A stretch of 64,000 bases of DNA from IMG/VR virus record IMGVR_UViG_3300033984_000410, positions 16,005 through 80,004 of that record. One strand, given 5' to 3'. The number at the start of each line of letters is the position of its first letter. The stretch's first letter is position 1. The notes beneath the pieces are model-generated. The model worked only from the letters and a program-made list of their open reading frames with translations. It did no database searches and was not told where the DNA came from. Of this stretch, positions 21,609-28,489 are shown one piece after another. This stretch comes from a virus. The translations under genes and the position numbers were made by a program.

Positions 21609-21985
21609 AAATCAGAATCAACAATATTGAATGTAGAGAATATAGTGCAACCAAAGTTGACAAACTCTTTTATGAGATAGTTAAATGGGATACTAATGTC
21701 TACTACGGTAAAGAAGATGAATATCGGACAAATGGTTATGAAGATGAATTTGATAGTGGTTTTTTAACAAAAAATGGTCATAGTATTCAAAAGACATTTT
21801 TTACAACTAAAGAGTGTTGTTATACCGTCGCCACTTTGGAATTGAATTACGGTGAACCTGATGTTAATCTGAAGAGTGTTGGGTCTAGATTATTAGACCT
21901 TAAAGGGTCTGAAATAAAAGACTTTTTTAAGGTGTATGAATTAGCAAATAAAAAAATAAATAAAAAACATTTCAAAAGAAAATGA
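21605..21985 (+). CDS. unknown protein in RNA ligase operon
   Basis: This 126-residue protein (MKIRINNIECREYSAT...) is mixed alpha/beta with four Cys and a basic C-terminus (NKKINKKHFKRK). It overlaps genes on both sides by 4 nt. No family is recognised. Confidence 0.6.
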   Translation: MKIRINNIECREYSATKVDKLFYEIVKWDTNVYYGKEDEYRTNGYEDEFDSGFLTKNGHSIQKTFFTTKECCYTVATLELNYGEPDVNLKSVGSRLLDLKGSEIKDFFKVYELANKKINKKHFKRK

Positions 21986-22149
21986 AAGCTAAAGACCAAG
22001 CAAAAGAATTAGTTGAAAAATTTACAACCAAGGAAGATGCTTTGAATGCTATTGACCTTCTTAAAGAATTTATTGTAAAATACGATAACCATTTAGAGGA
22101 TTTTTTATTTTGGGAGAAAGTTGAGAAAAAAATTAAGAAATCATGTTAG
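21982..22149 (+). CDS. 55-residue helical protein in RNA ligase operon
   Basis: The frame encodes MKAKDQAKELVEKF ... KVEKKIKKSC, helical and charged. Its start overlaps the preceding stop and its end overlaps the RNA ligase ATG at 22143, so it is very likely translated. Confidence 0.65.
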   Translation: MKAKDQAKELVEKFTTKEDALNAIDLLKEFIVKYDNHLEDFLFWEKVEKKIKKSC

Positions 22150-23177
22150 AGATATTAAATAAGTATTATTTGGATGGCCTGTTGTATAAACAGGTTCATC
22201 CTGTTTTACCATTAACCATATGGAATTATTCAGAAAAATGTCAGTATGAGGAGAAATGGGATTCTGTGTCTTTGATGTGCCGTGGACTTGTAACCGATAA
22301 CGAAGGTAATATTGTTGCAAGACCTTTCAGAAAATTTTTTAATATTGAGGAAGAAAAACATACTCCAACACAAGATTTTGAGGTCTACGCTAAAATGGAC
22401 GGTTCCTTAATAATTTCATTTTATTATAATGGTGAGTTGGTTGTTGCTAGTCGTGGTTCATTTACTTCTGACCAAGCTATTGCAGCTAAAAAACTATTAT
22501 CTGAAAAATACAACCCAAACAATGGTATGTTACCAGGTTATACTTATCTATTTGAATTCATCGCACCATGGAATAGAATTGTTGTTGATTATGGTGATGT
22601 TGAAAAACTAATTGTATTGGGTGTTATTGAAACTGAAACCGGAAAGGAAGTTGAGTTTTCAGAAATGGAAAATGAGGGGTTTGAGATTGTAAAAAAATAC
22701 GATGGTATAAAAGACTACTCAATCTTAAAATCTATCATTAAAGATAACGAGGAAGGTTTTGTTGTTAGATTTTCAAATGGAGATAGAATGAAGATAAAAG
22801 GAACCGAGTATTTACGTCTTCATAAAATCATGACCAATGTATCAACCACCGGGATATGGGAAATGTTAAAAAACGGTGATGACGTTACAGAGATATTAAA
22901 AGATGTTCCGGATGAGTTTTACAGAAAAATAAAATTATATGTTAAAGAATTAAAATATTTTTATTATTCAATGAAGGACAATGTTGGTAAAAAATTTGAC
23001 TATTTTATGTATGGGAAATACAACGATAAAGACCCTATAGAAAATAAAAAAGTTTACGCTGAATGGGTCTTAACTCAACCTAAACACTTACAACCTATTT
23101 TATTTAAGATGTTTGATAAGAAAGATTACTCAGAAATAATCTGGAAATTAATTAAACCTAAATTCAGAAAATTATAG
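22143..23177 (+). CDS. RNA ligase, T4 Rnl1-like
   Basis: This 344-residue enzyme should join 5'-phosphate and 3'-OH RNA ends through a lysyl-AMP intermediate. Nucleotidyltransferase motifs are in order: CRGLV and RPFRKFFN upstream, motif I YAKMDGS with Lys84, motif III region YLFEFIAPWNRIV (about 134-146), motif IV EGFVVRF and motif V KIKG (about 205-225). T4 Rnl1 is 374 residues. In T4 this enzyme with Pnk repairs tRNAs cut by host anticodon nucleases. The same role is likely here, given the large tRNA array, the kinase and the cREC protein. Confidence 0.9.
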   Translation: MLEILNKYYLDGLLYKQVHPVLPLTIWNYSEKCQYEEKWDSVSLMCRGLVTDNEGNIVARPFRKFFNIEEEKHTPTQDFEVYAKMDGSLIISFYYNGELVVASRGSFTSDQAIAAKKLLSEKYNPNNGMLPGYTYLFEFIAPWNRIVVDYGDVEKLIVLGVIETETGKEVEFSEMENEGFEIVKKYDGIKDYSILKSIIKDNEEGFVVRFSNGDRMKIKGTEYLRLHKIMTNVSTTGIWEMLKNGDDVTEILKDVPDEFYRKIKLYVKELKYFYYSMKDNVGKKFDYFMYGKYNDKDPIENKKVYAEWVLTQPKHLQPILFKMFDKKDYSEIIWKLIKPKFRKL

Positions 23178-23199
23178 TATTTACTATTTACTTTTGTAA

Positions 23200-23230
23200 A
23201 AATCCGATGTAATTATCGGATTTTTTTTTA
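23200..23230 (+). terminator. intrinsic terminator
   Basis: AATCCGAT-GTAATT-ATCGGATT with a T-run, after the ligase operon. Confidence 0.8.
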
Positions 23231-23236
23231 TTTCAG

Positions 23237-23275
23237 ATATTTATAGTAAAATAACCTTATTAATATTTATAACAT
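23237..23275 (+). promoter_or_regulatory. two tandem late-promoter-like motifs
   Basis: ATATTTATAGTAAAA at 23237-23251 and ATATTTATAACAT at 23263-23275; the ATG at 23276 follows at once. Confidence 0.45.
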
Positions 23276-23887
23276 ATGGATTCATCTGTCATTGTCGCAT
23301 TTATATCTGGGGTCGTAGGGCCAGTTCTTCTTTTATTCATTAAAAATAAATTTGAAGAACGAAAACAAAATACGGACATCATTAAAGACGCCTTAGCTGT
23401 AAGTGAATGTGTTGAATCTAAATTAGACGCTATTAAAGAAGATTATAAAGCCGACAGAGTATGGATAACCCAATTTCATAATGGGGGTCACTTCTACCCA
23501 ACAGGTAAATCAATCGCGAAATTTACTATGTTATATGAGGTTGTTGAAGCTGGTACAACTTCAATCCAATCAAATTTTCAAAGTATTCCGGTTAATCTAT
23601 TTAGTAAATCTATTAATAGATTATTATCTAATGATGTTATTGAAATATATGACTATAAAGATAAAGAGACTCCAACTTACGGTCTTGAATATATTGCAAA
23701 TGAAAATAGTTGTAAGTCAGGTTATTTATTTGCAATAAAAAATATTGATGGTAAATTTGTGGGTATTTTAGGTGTTGATTATACAAAGAAAAAAAATAAA
23801 CTGACACCAAATGATATTATTCATTTACAAGTGTCGGCGACATTATTAGGTGGTGTTTTAATGACTCACTTATGTCAAAATAGTTAA
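23276..23887 (+). CDS. membrane-anchored GAF-like domain protein
   Basis: This 203-residue protein starts with one transmembrane segment (about residues 4-22) followed by a charged helix. A globular domain follows with VWITQFHNGGHFYPTG, AKFTMLYEVV and GYLFAIKNIDGKFVGILGVDY strands, which resembles the GAF/PAS-like fold. Ligand and role are unknown. It has late-type promoter motifs and is followed by the M15 peptidase gene after 3 nt. Confidence 0.6.
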   Translation: MDSSVIVAFISGVVGPVLLLFIKNKFEERKQNTDIIKDALAVSECVESKLDAIKEDYKADRVWITQFHNGGHFYPTGKSIAKFTMLYEVVEAGTTSIQSNFQSIPVNLFSKSINRLLSNDVIEIYDYKDKETPTYGLEYIANENSCKSGYLFAIKNIDGKFVGILGVDYTKKKNKLTPNDIIHLQVSATLLGGVLMTHLCQNS

Positions 23888-23890
23888 ATT

Positions 23891-24436
23891 ATGATAAAAT
23901 TAATAACACTCCTTGAAATGACCGCTGACGATTTTAAAAAACAATTAGTTAGTGTTGGTCATACCGAAAAGAATGGTAGTCAATTAACCAATGGTGGTGA
24001 TTTAGACCCAAAATTTTTAGACATTGTTTCCGCATTTTTAACTGAATGGGATGGTTTAGTTGGTAAAACTAGTTGTAGGTTAAAGTTTACGGCAGGTCAT
24101 GATATCTCTCATAAAACAAGCAATCCAAAAAGTGCTCATAATACAGGTAATGGTATTGATTTTACTTTAGATTCTAGTTGTCATCCTAAACTTATACAAC
24201 TTCTTACAACCTATAAATCAAAATATCCGGGTTTTAGTTTTTTAGATGAATATACAAATCCAACCAAACATTCGTCAGGACCTCACTTTCACATTCAATA
24301 TGGAACAGGTTCCGCTACCGCGACGACACCAGCAACAGGTACAACAACAACCACTACTACAGGTGGTGTGGATGCAAAAACTATGGCTAAAAATTTCTTA
24401 GGTAATGTTATTTCAAATTTTGGTATCGGTAAATAA
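23891..24436 (+). CDS. M15-type peptidoglycan peptidase, possibly leader-bearing
   Basis: This 181-residue protein has the zinc-site pattern of M15 D-Ala-D-Ala / endolysin-type peptidases: SAHNTGNGIDF (His and Asp ligands, about 76-86) and GPHFHIQYG (second His, about 128-136). Known M15 enzymes cleave peptidoglycan cross-links or stem peptides. The N-terminus MIKLITLLEM contains L-L-E, a possible prohead-protease site. The C-terminus is a Thr-rich tail. It could be an endolysin or a virion-borne wall-digesting enzyme. Confidence 0.75.
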   Translation: MIKLITLLEMTADDFKKQLVSVGHTEKNGSQLTNGGDLDPKFLDIVSAFLTEWDGLVGKTSCRLKFTAGHDISHKTSNPKSAHNTGNGIDFTLDSSCHPKLIQLLTTYKSKYPGFSFLDEYTNPTKHSSGPHFHIQYGTGSATATTPATGTTTTTTTGGVDAKTMAKNFLGNVISNFGIGK

Positions 24437-24455
24437 AAAATAATAATAAAAAAAT

Positions 24456-24992
24456 ATGGTAAATTTTATAAATCCCCAACCAAAATCGAGTAGTTCCATA
24501 ATTGTTGCACCTTACCCTGGTGAGGTTATTGAAGTTGACCCATCAGTATGTGATGGTAATATAAAAATAAAACATAACATTAATGGTGTTAGTTATATTT
24601 CAGAATTTTGTAATGTAGAGAGAATTAGTGTTCGTGTTGGTGAATCTGTTAGACAAAAGGAAAAAATAGGTAATTTGGGTTATAAATCGTTAAAATCTTG
24701 GGTGTATGATAACCATGGTAAAAAATACTCAATGACACACTTTATTAATGATACTGAAAAAGATAAAGAGTCAAAAGTAACAACTACAAAAAAAGAAAAA
24801 AAACAACCTATAAATTATGATACAAAATATTCTGGGTTAGCTAAATTACCGATTGATGTTCTTTTATCACCACTTTCATTAATGAAGGATGTTATGTCTT
24901 ACAAGACCGATAAACAAAAACAAAAGGAAAAGGAAAAAGAAGAACAAAATTTAAACGAAGAAATTAATAGAATAAAAGAATTATTAAAATAA
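24456..24992 (+). CDS. M23/lipoyl-like beta domain protein with coiled tail
   Basis: The first 90 residues resemble the beta fold of M23 peptidases or lipoyl-like domains (PYPGEVIEVDP, IKIKHNINGVSYIS, RVGESVRQKEKIGNLG), but the HxH zinc pair is not seen. Activity may therefore be lost. The tail (about 140-178) is Lys/Glu/Gln-rich and likely coiled. It lies downstream of the M15 gene and may share its transcript. Confidence 0.5.
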   Translation: MVNFINPQPKSSSSIIVAPYPGEVIEVDPSVCDGNIKIKHNINGVSYISEFCNVERISVRVGESVRQKEKIGNLGYKSLKSWVYDNHGKKYSMTHFINDTEKDKESKVTTTKKEKKQPINYDTKYSGLAKLPIDVLLSPLSLMKDVMSYKTDKQKQKEKEKEEQNLNEEINRIKELLK

Positions 24993-25020
24993 AAAACCCC
25001 CAAGTTAATGGGGGTTTTTA
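24991..25020. terminator. bidirectional terminator
   Basis: ACCCCCAAG-TTAA-TGGGGGT hairpin flanked by A- and T-runs between convergent genes. Confidence 0.75.
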
Positions 25021-25024
25021 GTTA

Positions 25025-25234
25025 TTATTGTTTTGCAACTTCTTTAACTGGTTCAACAACTTTAGTTGTGTCAGCTTTAGTAGAGTCAGCTTTAACTTCA
25101 ACTTTTGTTGAATCAACAACAACTGCTGTAGAATCGGTAACAACTGCTTCAACATTTCCTTCAGTTTCATTGTGTTTGCAAGATGCGAACGTCAAGGCAG
25201 CTACTGCCAACATAGATAAAATTACTTTTTTCAT
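25025..25234 (-). CDS. small lipoprotein, Val/Thr/Lys-rich
   Basis: This 69-residue protein has a signal peptide with lipobox LTFASC (Cys19), then a low-complexity chain of Val, Thr, Asp and Lys repeats (DSTKVEVKADSTKADTTKV). Proteins of this kind are common in Bacteroidota. In a phage it could coat the host envelope late or early in infection; there is no direct evidence. Confidence 0.65.
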   Translation of the reverse strand: MKKVILSMLAVAALTFASCKHNETEGNVEAVVTDSTAVVVDSTKVEVKADSTKADTTKVVEPVKEVAKQ

Positions 25235-25327
25235 AAAAATTTGTTTTAGTTTATTATTTATAGATAATTAATAGGTATAAAAGATTTGAATGTCAAGTCG
25301 GGTAATAAAAATAAAAATATTGTAAGT

Positions 25328-25552
25328 ATGACAGTTGCTGAACTAATAATAAAATTAAATACCATTGAGAATCAAAACGCTCCTGTTTTTGTGAAAGGTT
25401 ATGAAGATGGGTTAGATGATATTACTTTTGATAATAAATTACATAATGTATTATTAAATGTGAATAGTGAATGGTATTATGGTAAACACGAATTAACTTA
25501 CACTAATAATAGTAAAACTCATAAAATTGTTGAAGGGGTGATAATTTCTTAA
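25328..25552 (+). CDS. 74-residue protein, unknown
   Basis: From ATG 25328 (MTVAELIIKLNTIEN...) the product has a helix then strands (APVFVKGYEDGLDDITF), a pattern seen in short phage proteins of unknown role. The frame is open upstream to a TTG at 25286. No family is recognised. Confidence 0.55.
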   Translation: MTVAELIIKLNTIENQNAPVFVKGYEDGLDDITFDNKLHNVLLNVNSEWYYGKHELTYTNNSKTHKIVEGVIIS

Positions 25553-25663
25553 AAACCATTTGACAAACCAAAAGTCATGACCTATACTTTTTAAGAGTTT
25601 AATAAAAATGTTATTAAATGAAAAAAAAATACAAAATATAGTTTACAACTGAAAAAGAATAAC
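25553..25663 (+). other. non-coding leader region
   Basis: Nothing beyond A/T-rich sequence is seen before the promoter of the large RNA. Confidence 0.4.
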
Positions 25664-25671
25664 TATCTTTG
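25664..25671 (+). promoter_or_regulatory. host-type promoter -7 element of the large RNA
   Basis: TATCTTTG; the upstream TTG is weak or absent. Confidence 0.55.
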
Positions 25672-25677
25672 TAAAAC

Positions 25678-26562
25678 AAATCGGGAATAACCGATATCGT
25701 TCTTTGAGAAAACAGATTATCCATTATAATACTTCGGTATTGTAAAAAACGATAATGGGCGGCTTATAGTCCTTATATAAATTGATGAAAATCAATATAA
25801 AGTGAATCTGTTGTGTTAACAGATTTGCGGTTTCAGAAATGGAACTCAAGTAAGCAAGCAGGATACTATATAATCTTGATTACCGAGGCCAACGGTGTAG
25901 GGAAAGTGATTATATAACTGGGTGATGTGGGTCATCTGGTTGAGGGGGGAACTCTAATAGGAATAACCTGTAGGATTTGTGCAAAAAATATGATTATCCA
26001 ATTATATTATTGCGACTTCCAAAATTAAAGGAAACTTAAAACCGAAAGGTATGACAACAAACAGGTGGTGCTGAAATTGTCCTTGATACTTATCTACCAA
26101 GGTAAATATCTCGAAGTAGTCTTGAAATTTGAGAGTAGGGATACTCTAAGATGAAGTTAAGTATTCTGATGTCCAAAAGATATCGGAGCTTGGGGTAAAC
26201 CACTTCGTCTATTCATCCACAACACAATACCTTATACTTTATTTAAGTAAAACTAAAAAAATGTAAGCAAAAGTGTTTACCACTATGAAACGGAAGTTGC
26301 CCACATATTCACTGGCTGTCAGTGGAACGTAATAACCGCAAGTTTGACCGTATTTTTATGAAAAATCTCTAAGCCGTCGGAAGCTGAATCAGGACGCAAT
26401 CTTGATGAGACAGGAGTAGTAAGAGAGTAGTTTCATAGTTAAGGGGTGATTGGTCTAACCAATCGGCAATGAGAAATACTAATCAAAAGTTAGTGGAAAA
26501 GTAGGGAAACCATAATCCTATGAAAGGTTCTTAAAATTAAAGTTTATTCTCAGCTTTTTTTA
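25678..26562 (+). ncRNA. giant structured RNA candidate (GOLLD-like)
   Basis: About 880 nt have no plausible coding frame, start after TATCTTTG and end with a U-tract. TGAGAA (25705-25710) can pair with TTCTCA (26547-26552) to close the molecule. Many local helices are visible, for example CCATTA ... TAATGG with a UUCG-capped stem (near 25730-25755), ATATAATC/GATTATAT and GATTGG/CCAATC. Size, purine-rich loops and presence in a tRNA-rich phage fit GOLLD RNA. The family call needs a covariance-model search. Confidence 0.5.
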
Positions 26563-26584
26563 TTTTTTATCAAAACATACAGAA

Positions 26585-26620
26585 AATCCTTTAACAAAAT
26601 AATGTTAAAGGATTTTTTTG
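26585..26620 (+). terminator. intrinsic terminator
   Basis: AATCCTTTAACA ... TGTTAAAGGATT hairpin and T-run. Confidence 0.8.
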
Positions 26621-26629
26621 TTAATTGAT

Positions 26630-26645
26630 ATATTTATAATAAAAA
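26630..26645 (+). promoter_or_regulatory. putative phage late promoter
   Basis: ATATTTATAATAAAAA, 6 nt before ATG 26652. It is part of a cassette repeated almost unchanged at 30735. Confidence 0.6.
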
Positions 26646-26651
26646 ACTAAT

Positions 26652-27062
26652 ATGAAAAATTTATTTAATGACATTTCTCAAGAAGAGAAAAATAGAATCC
26701 TTGAGATGCACTCGGGTAAAAAAAATGTGATATCTGAACAAGAAATTGGTGGTTACAAAGAAGGACCTGGTGACCCTCAAGGTGATGAACTTGACCACTA
26801 TAATAAAATTGTAAAACCAAAATTGTTAGCTGTAGGTTTTAAAGATGAATATGATAAAAATTTAAAACAATTTGGCACGGAGAATTCTTTAACTTATGGT
26901 GGACACAATAACGGTGTTAATGTCCTATGGGATAGAATAAAAGGGGTTTATCATGTGTGGGCCGGAAATGATAAGGGAAAACGACAATTCCAACTTGGTC
27001 CAAATGACCCAAAAGTTGTCGCTAATAAAGTTGTTCAGTACGCTTTATCATTAAAGAGATAA
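26652..27062 (+). CDS. leader-bearing cargo-like protein A
   Basis: This 136-residue protein begins with a 30-residue leader identical to that of the gene at 30757, ending V-I-S-E-Q, which fits cleavage after Glu29. The mature part has HNNGVNVLWDRIKGVYHVWAG and is unrelated to the one at 30757. Its activity is unknown. The shared leader with a different body is the layout of packaged internal proteins in T4-like phages. Confidence 0.7.
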   Translation: MKNLFNDISQEEKNRILEMHSGKKNVISEQEIGGYKEGPGDPQGDELDHYNKIVKPKLLAVGFKDEYDKNLKQFGTENSLTYGGHNNGVNVLWDRIKGVYHVWAGNDKGKRQFQLGPNDPKVVANKVVQYALSLKR

Positions 27063-27076
27063 TAAATGACAAATAA

Positions 27077-27102
27077 ACCACCAATTATGGTGGTTTTTTT
27101 TG
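27077..27102 (+). terminator. intrinsic terminator
   Basis: ACCACC-AATTA-TGGTGGT with T-run; the T-run also supplies the TTG of the smpB promoter. Confidence 0.7.
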
Positions 27103-27129
27103 TTTTTATAATATTTTTATTTACATTTG
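27100..27129 (+). promoter_or_regulatory. host-type promoter of smpB
   Basis: TTG (27100-27102), 19-nt gap, TACATTTG (27122-27129). The ATG starts only 5 nt after the box, so the mRNA may be leaderless. Confidence 0.7.
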
Positions 27130-27133
27130 TTCT

Positions 27134-27586
27134 ATGAAAAAAGAAATCAACATAGTCAATAAGAAAGCGAAACACGAATACGAGTTTTTACAGACTTACG
27201 TATGCGGCGTTAAGCTAATCGGTTGTGAAGTAAAATCAATACGCCTAGGTAAGGTTTCCATATCCGAGGGGTATTGTTACTTCAACAATAACGAATTATT
27301 CATTAAAGGAATGAACATATCTGATTATGGTTACGGCACAGTCCATGATAACACCTCAGATAGAAAGTTATTATTAAAACGGAAAGAGTTAAACAAATTA
27401 GAAAAAGAACTCGTAAAAGGCCTTACAATCGTTCCTTACAGGGTCTTTACAAATGAGAGAGGATTGATTAAAATAGAGATATCCCTATCTCGTGGTAAAA
27501 AGAACTACGATAAAAGAAATGACCTAAAGTCCAGGGATATTGATAGAGATAGTAAAAGAGAAATTAGTGGTCGGTTCACAAAATAA
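27134..27586 (+). CDS. smpB: SmpB, tmRNA-binding protein
   Basis: This 150-residue protein matches SmpB, which carries tmRNA to stalled ribosomes. Typical segments are NKKAKHEYEFLQTYVCGVKLIGCEVKSIR (position 9-37; Glu32 and Lys34), SISEGYCYFNNNELFIKGMNIS and RKLLLKRKELNKLEK, with a basic tail (SRGKKNYDKR...). The length is normal. The phage tmRNA gene is about 0.5 kb downstream on the other strand, so phage probably supplies both parts of trans-translation. The gene has its own host-type promoter. Confidence 0.95.
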   Translation: MKKEINIVNKKAKHEYEFLQTYVCGVKLIGCEVKSIRLGKVSISEGYCYFNNNELFIKGMNISDYGYGTVHDNTSDRKLLLKRKELNKLEKELVKGLTIVPYRVFTNERGLIKIEISLSRGKKNYDKRNDLKSRDIDRDSKREISGRFTK

Positions 27587-27610
27587 ATAAATTAAAAAAA
27601 AATTAAAATT

Positions 27611-27916
27611 ATGGTAGATTTAATGTCATTAGCGTTAGGGGTAGTTGCAGTTCTTATTGTATTGGGGGTTGTGATTATGTTTTATGCTGTCAATCAAGTT
27701 TTTTTACTTAAAAAAAAGTTTGGTTATTTAGAAAAAGAAACACAAGATAATTATAACTTCTTACATAGAAGGATTAACGAATCAGAAATAAGTTCAGAAC
27801 AAATGGTTATGCGGTCACACAATCATATTGATGAGGTTGAAAAACAATTAATAAGTATGATTGACTCCAGGTTGGATAAACTGGAAAATAAAATAATCCA
27901 AAAACAAGTATTATAA
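27611..27916 (+). CDS. membrane-anchored coiled-coil protein
   Basis: This 101-residue protein has one N-terminal transmembrane segment (about residues 5-31) and then a long charged helix (KKKFGYLEKETQDNYNFLHRR ...). No family is recognised. It lies 24 nt after smpB and is probably co-transcribed. Confidence 0.6.
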   Translation: MVDLMSLALGVVAVLIVLGVVIMFYAVNQVFLLKKKFGYLEKETQDNYNFLHRRINESEISSEQMVMRSHNHIDEVEKQLISMIDSRLDKLENKIIQKQVL

Positions 27917-27938
27917 ATAAACGAACCGACCATTAATT

Positions 27939-27967
27939 ACACCCCTCTTCACCGGAGGGGTTTTTTA
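27939..27967 (+). terminator. intrinsic terminator
   Basis: CCCCTCTTCACCGGAGGGG hairpin with TTTTTT, ending the smpB operon. Confidence 0.8.
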
Positions 27968-28021
27968 TTACCCATACTTAAGTATTAACCAAAAAAAAAT
28001 GAGACCCGAAGGTCTCATTGC

Positions 28022-28408
28022 TGGTGGAGATGCCGGGATTTGAACCCGGGTCTTGCCCATCCTAAAGATTAAGGACTACACGCTTAGGTCAACATTTTTC
28101 TAATGTTCCGAAAATAGTTAGTTCGTTCTTCACCATTGTAAACTAACAACCAATGGATGACTCGATTTCGGGTTCAGTCATTTTTCCACCTTTGTAAGAC
28201 CTTATGTTCCTGGGTTATATGGTTACCGACCCGTTGTTGTTCAACTAATTAAGCTGTAACAACTTCTTCAGAGCGGATTAATCCTACTGCTGAAAGTTTT
28301 GCGATTGTTTCGCCGTTTGAATTTTGTGACCATAGATTTAAGTGATAGGAAACTTCTCACTGCGTGCCCCCAATAAATAGCAATGCCAATCAATACCATT
28401 TCATCCCC
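28022..28408 (-). ncRNA. ssrA: transfer-messenger RNA (tmRNA), phage-encoded
   Basis: On the minus strand the 5' end GGGGATG pairs with CATCTCC before an encoded ACCA 3' end. The T-arm is CCGGG-TTCAAAT-CCCGG. The tag frame lies at 28249-28314: 21 codons starting at GGC (G-E-T-I-A-K...) and ending ...E-E-V-V-T-A, then TAA. Bacteroidota tags usually start G-E-T or G-E-N and end in A-L-A-A after about 9 residues. This tag is about twice as long and lacks that ending. Together with the adjacent smpB it forms a phage trans-translation set. Confidence 0.92.
28249..28314 (-). CDS. tmRNA proteolysis-tag reading frame
   Basis: Resume codon GGC (28312-28314) followed by 20 more sense codons and TAA. 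The C-terminal residues are S-E-E-V-V-T-A rather than the A-L-A-A read by host ClpXP. The start codon is inferred from the G-E-T pattern known for Bacteroidota tags. Confidence 0.7.
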   Translation of the reverse strand, partial: GETIAKLSAVGLIRSEEVVTA

Positions 28409-28426
28409 CATTGTTTTATTATACTA

Positions 28427-28457
28427 CAAATATATATGATTATTTATTAATAATCAA
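28427..28457 (-). promoter_or_regulatory. host-type promoter of tmRNA
   Basis: Minus strand TTG (28455-28457), 20-nt gap, TATATTTG (28427-28434); the mature tmRNA starts about 19 nt further on. Confidence 0.75.
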
Positions 28458-28466
28458 ATATAGAGT

Positions 28467-28481
28467 ATATTTATTAATAAA
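28467..28481 (+). promoter_or_regulatory. putative phage late promoter
   Basis: ATATTTATTAATAAA, 8 nt before ATG 28490. Confidence 0.55.
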
Positions 28482-28489
28482 TATTTTTT

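Noticed and set aside
23181-23196. TACTTTTG as a promoter before the hairpin at 23200
   Set aside because: It lies between the ligase stop and its terminator with no TTG at the right distance.
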